A stretch of DNA of 64,000 bases from an uncultured Lachnospiraceae bacterium (GTDB taxonomy: Bacteria; Bacillota; Clostridia; Lachnospirales; Lachnospiraceae), in NCBI GenBank assembly GCA_902476265.1, contig CABSCP010000021.1, forward strand, positions 1 through 64,000, given 5' to 3'. Below the pieces are notes generated by a model that saw only the letters and a program-made list of their open reading frames with translations, was not told where the DNA came from and made no database searches. Position 1 is the first letter of the stretch. Each line of letters starts with the position of its first letter. The position numbers and the translations under genes are program-made. Positions 63,945 to 64,000 of the stretch are shown piece after piece.

Positions 63945-64000
63945 ATGGCAAATACAGAAAAAGTACGTATTAATAAATATTTATCCCAGGCGGGAATCTG
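63945..64000 (+). CDS. S4-domain pseudouridine synthase (RluB/RsuA family), 5' end only
   Basis: The window ends after 18 codons. The opening MANTEKVRINKYLSQAGI matches the S4 RNA-binding N-terminus of the RsuA/RluB/RluF pseudouridine synthases. TAGGAGAATCATA precedes the ATG. The rest lies outside the window, so the exact enzyme is not decided. Confidence 0.7.
   Translation, partial: MANTEKVRINKYLSQAGI

Overview
The window looks like chromosomal DNA of a gut-type Clostridia, most likely a member of the Lachnospiraceae (family-level inference only). The reasons are the low-GC-Firmicutes signals (strong GGAGG ribosome binding sites, TTGACA/TATAAT promoters), the gene order DUF4349 lipoprotein - era - yqzL-like - recO - lipoprotein - glyQS, a pyrophosphate-linked pyruvate phosphate dikinase, a fused 2-hydroxyacyl-CoA dehydratase activase, a BirA-controlled bioY, and two two-component/ABC modules of the peptide-antibiotic type. 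No rRNA, tRNA, CRISPR array or intact mobile element was seen.

Layout. 0.2-4.4 kb (minus): giant activase/dehydratase fusion. 4.8-6.9 kb: rhomboid-like zinc-ribbon membrane protein, a sigma-70-like protein without region 4, and an unknown protein, tightly packed. 6.9-14.8 kb: M16C peptidase, DUF4349 lipoprotein, era, yqzL-like, recO, lipoprotein, glycyl-tRNA synthetase. 14.9-20.0 kb: a J-domain-like/TPR protein next to an HscC-like Hsp70. 20.1-22.7 kb: ppdK, followed by two terminators. 23.1-28.4 kb: a decayed accessory stretch holding a Mor-like regulator, a secreted protein gene with two in-frame stops, a relic of an mgtA Mg2+ ATPase, a glycoside hydrolase gene with one in-frame stop, and an AAA-ATPase gene with an internal deletion. 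28.5-33.2 kb: thioredoxin-like protein, small acidic protein, membrane-anchored XRE regulator, threonine aldolase, lipoprotein, M32 carboxypeptidase (minus). 33.3-39.3 kb: bioY with a BirA operator, a UvrA paralogue lacking the UvrB-binding insert coupled to an unknown gene, and a rubredoxin/glutamate-synthase-like enzyme. 39.3-47.0 kb: small enzymes (two GNATs, MBL hydrolase, FakA-C-like domain, DUF3795, nitroreductase), membrane and unknown proteins, an NdpA-family protein, a yaaA gene with an early stop, a BCP peroxiredoxin and a DUF3990/partner pair. 47.2-51.6 kb: ECF sigma factor, membrane protein, ABC ATPase and two tandem-duplicated permeases. 51.4-52.5 kb (minus): two small genes, the first overlapping the permease gene tail-to-tail. 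52.7-62.3 kb: two consecutive response regulator - histidine kinase - ABC ATPase - FtsX permease modules. 62.5-64.0 kb: MATE exporter and the start of an S4-domain pseudouridine synthase.

How the genes work together. The best-supported control circuits are: a BirA box between the divergent M32 peptidase and bioY promoters; a perfect BceR-type operator inside the end of the second kinase gene, upstream of its ABC genes; and an ECF sigma factor in front of its ABC transporter. The most unusual genetics are the separate in-frame nonsense codons in otherwise readable frames, and the J-like/TPR plus Hsp70 pair in which the J-domain HPD motif is replaced. Promoters, operators and terminators were found by eye; family calls come from recalled motifs and were not checked by any database search.
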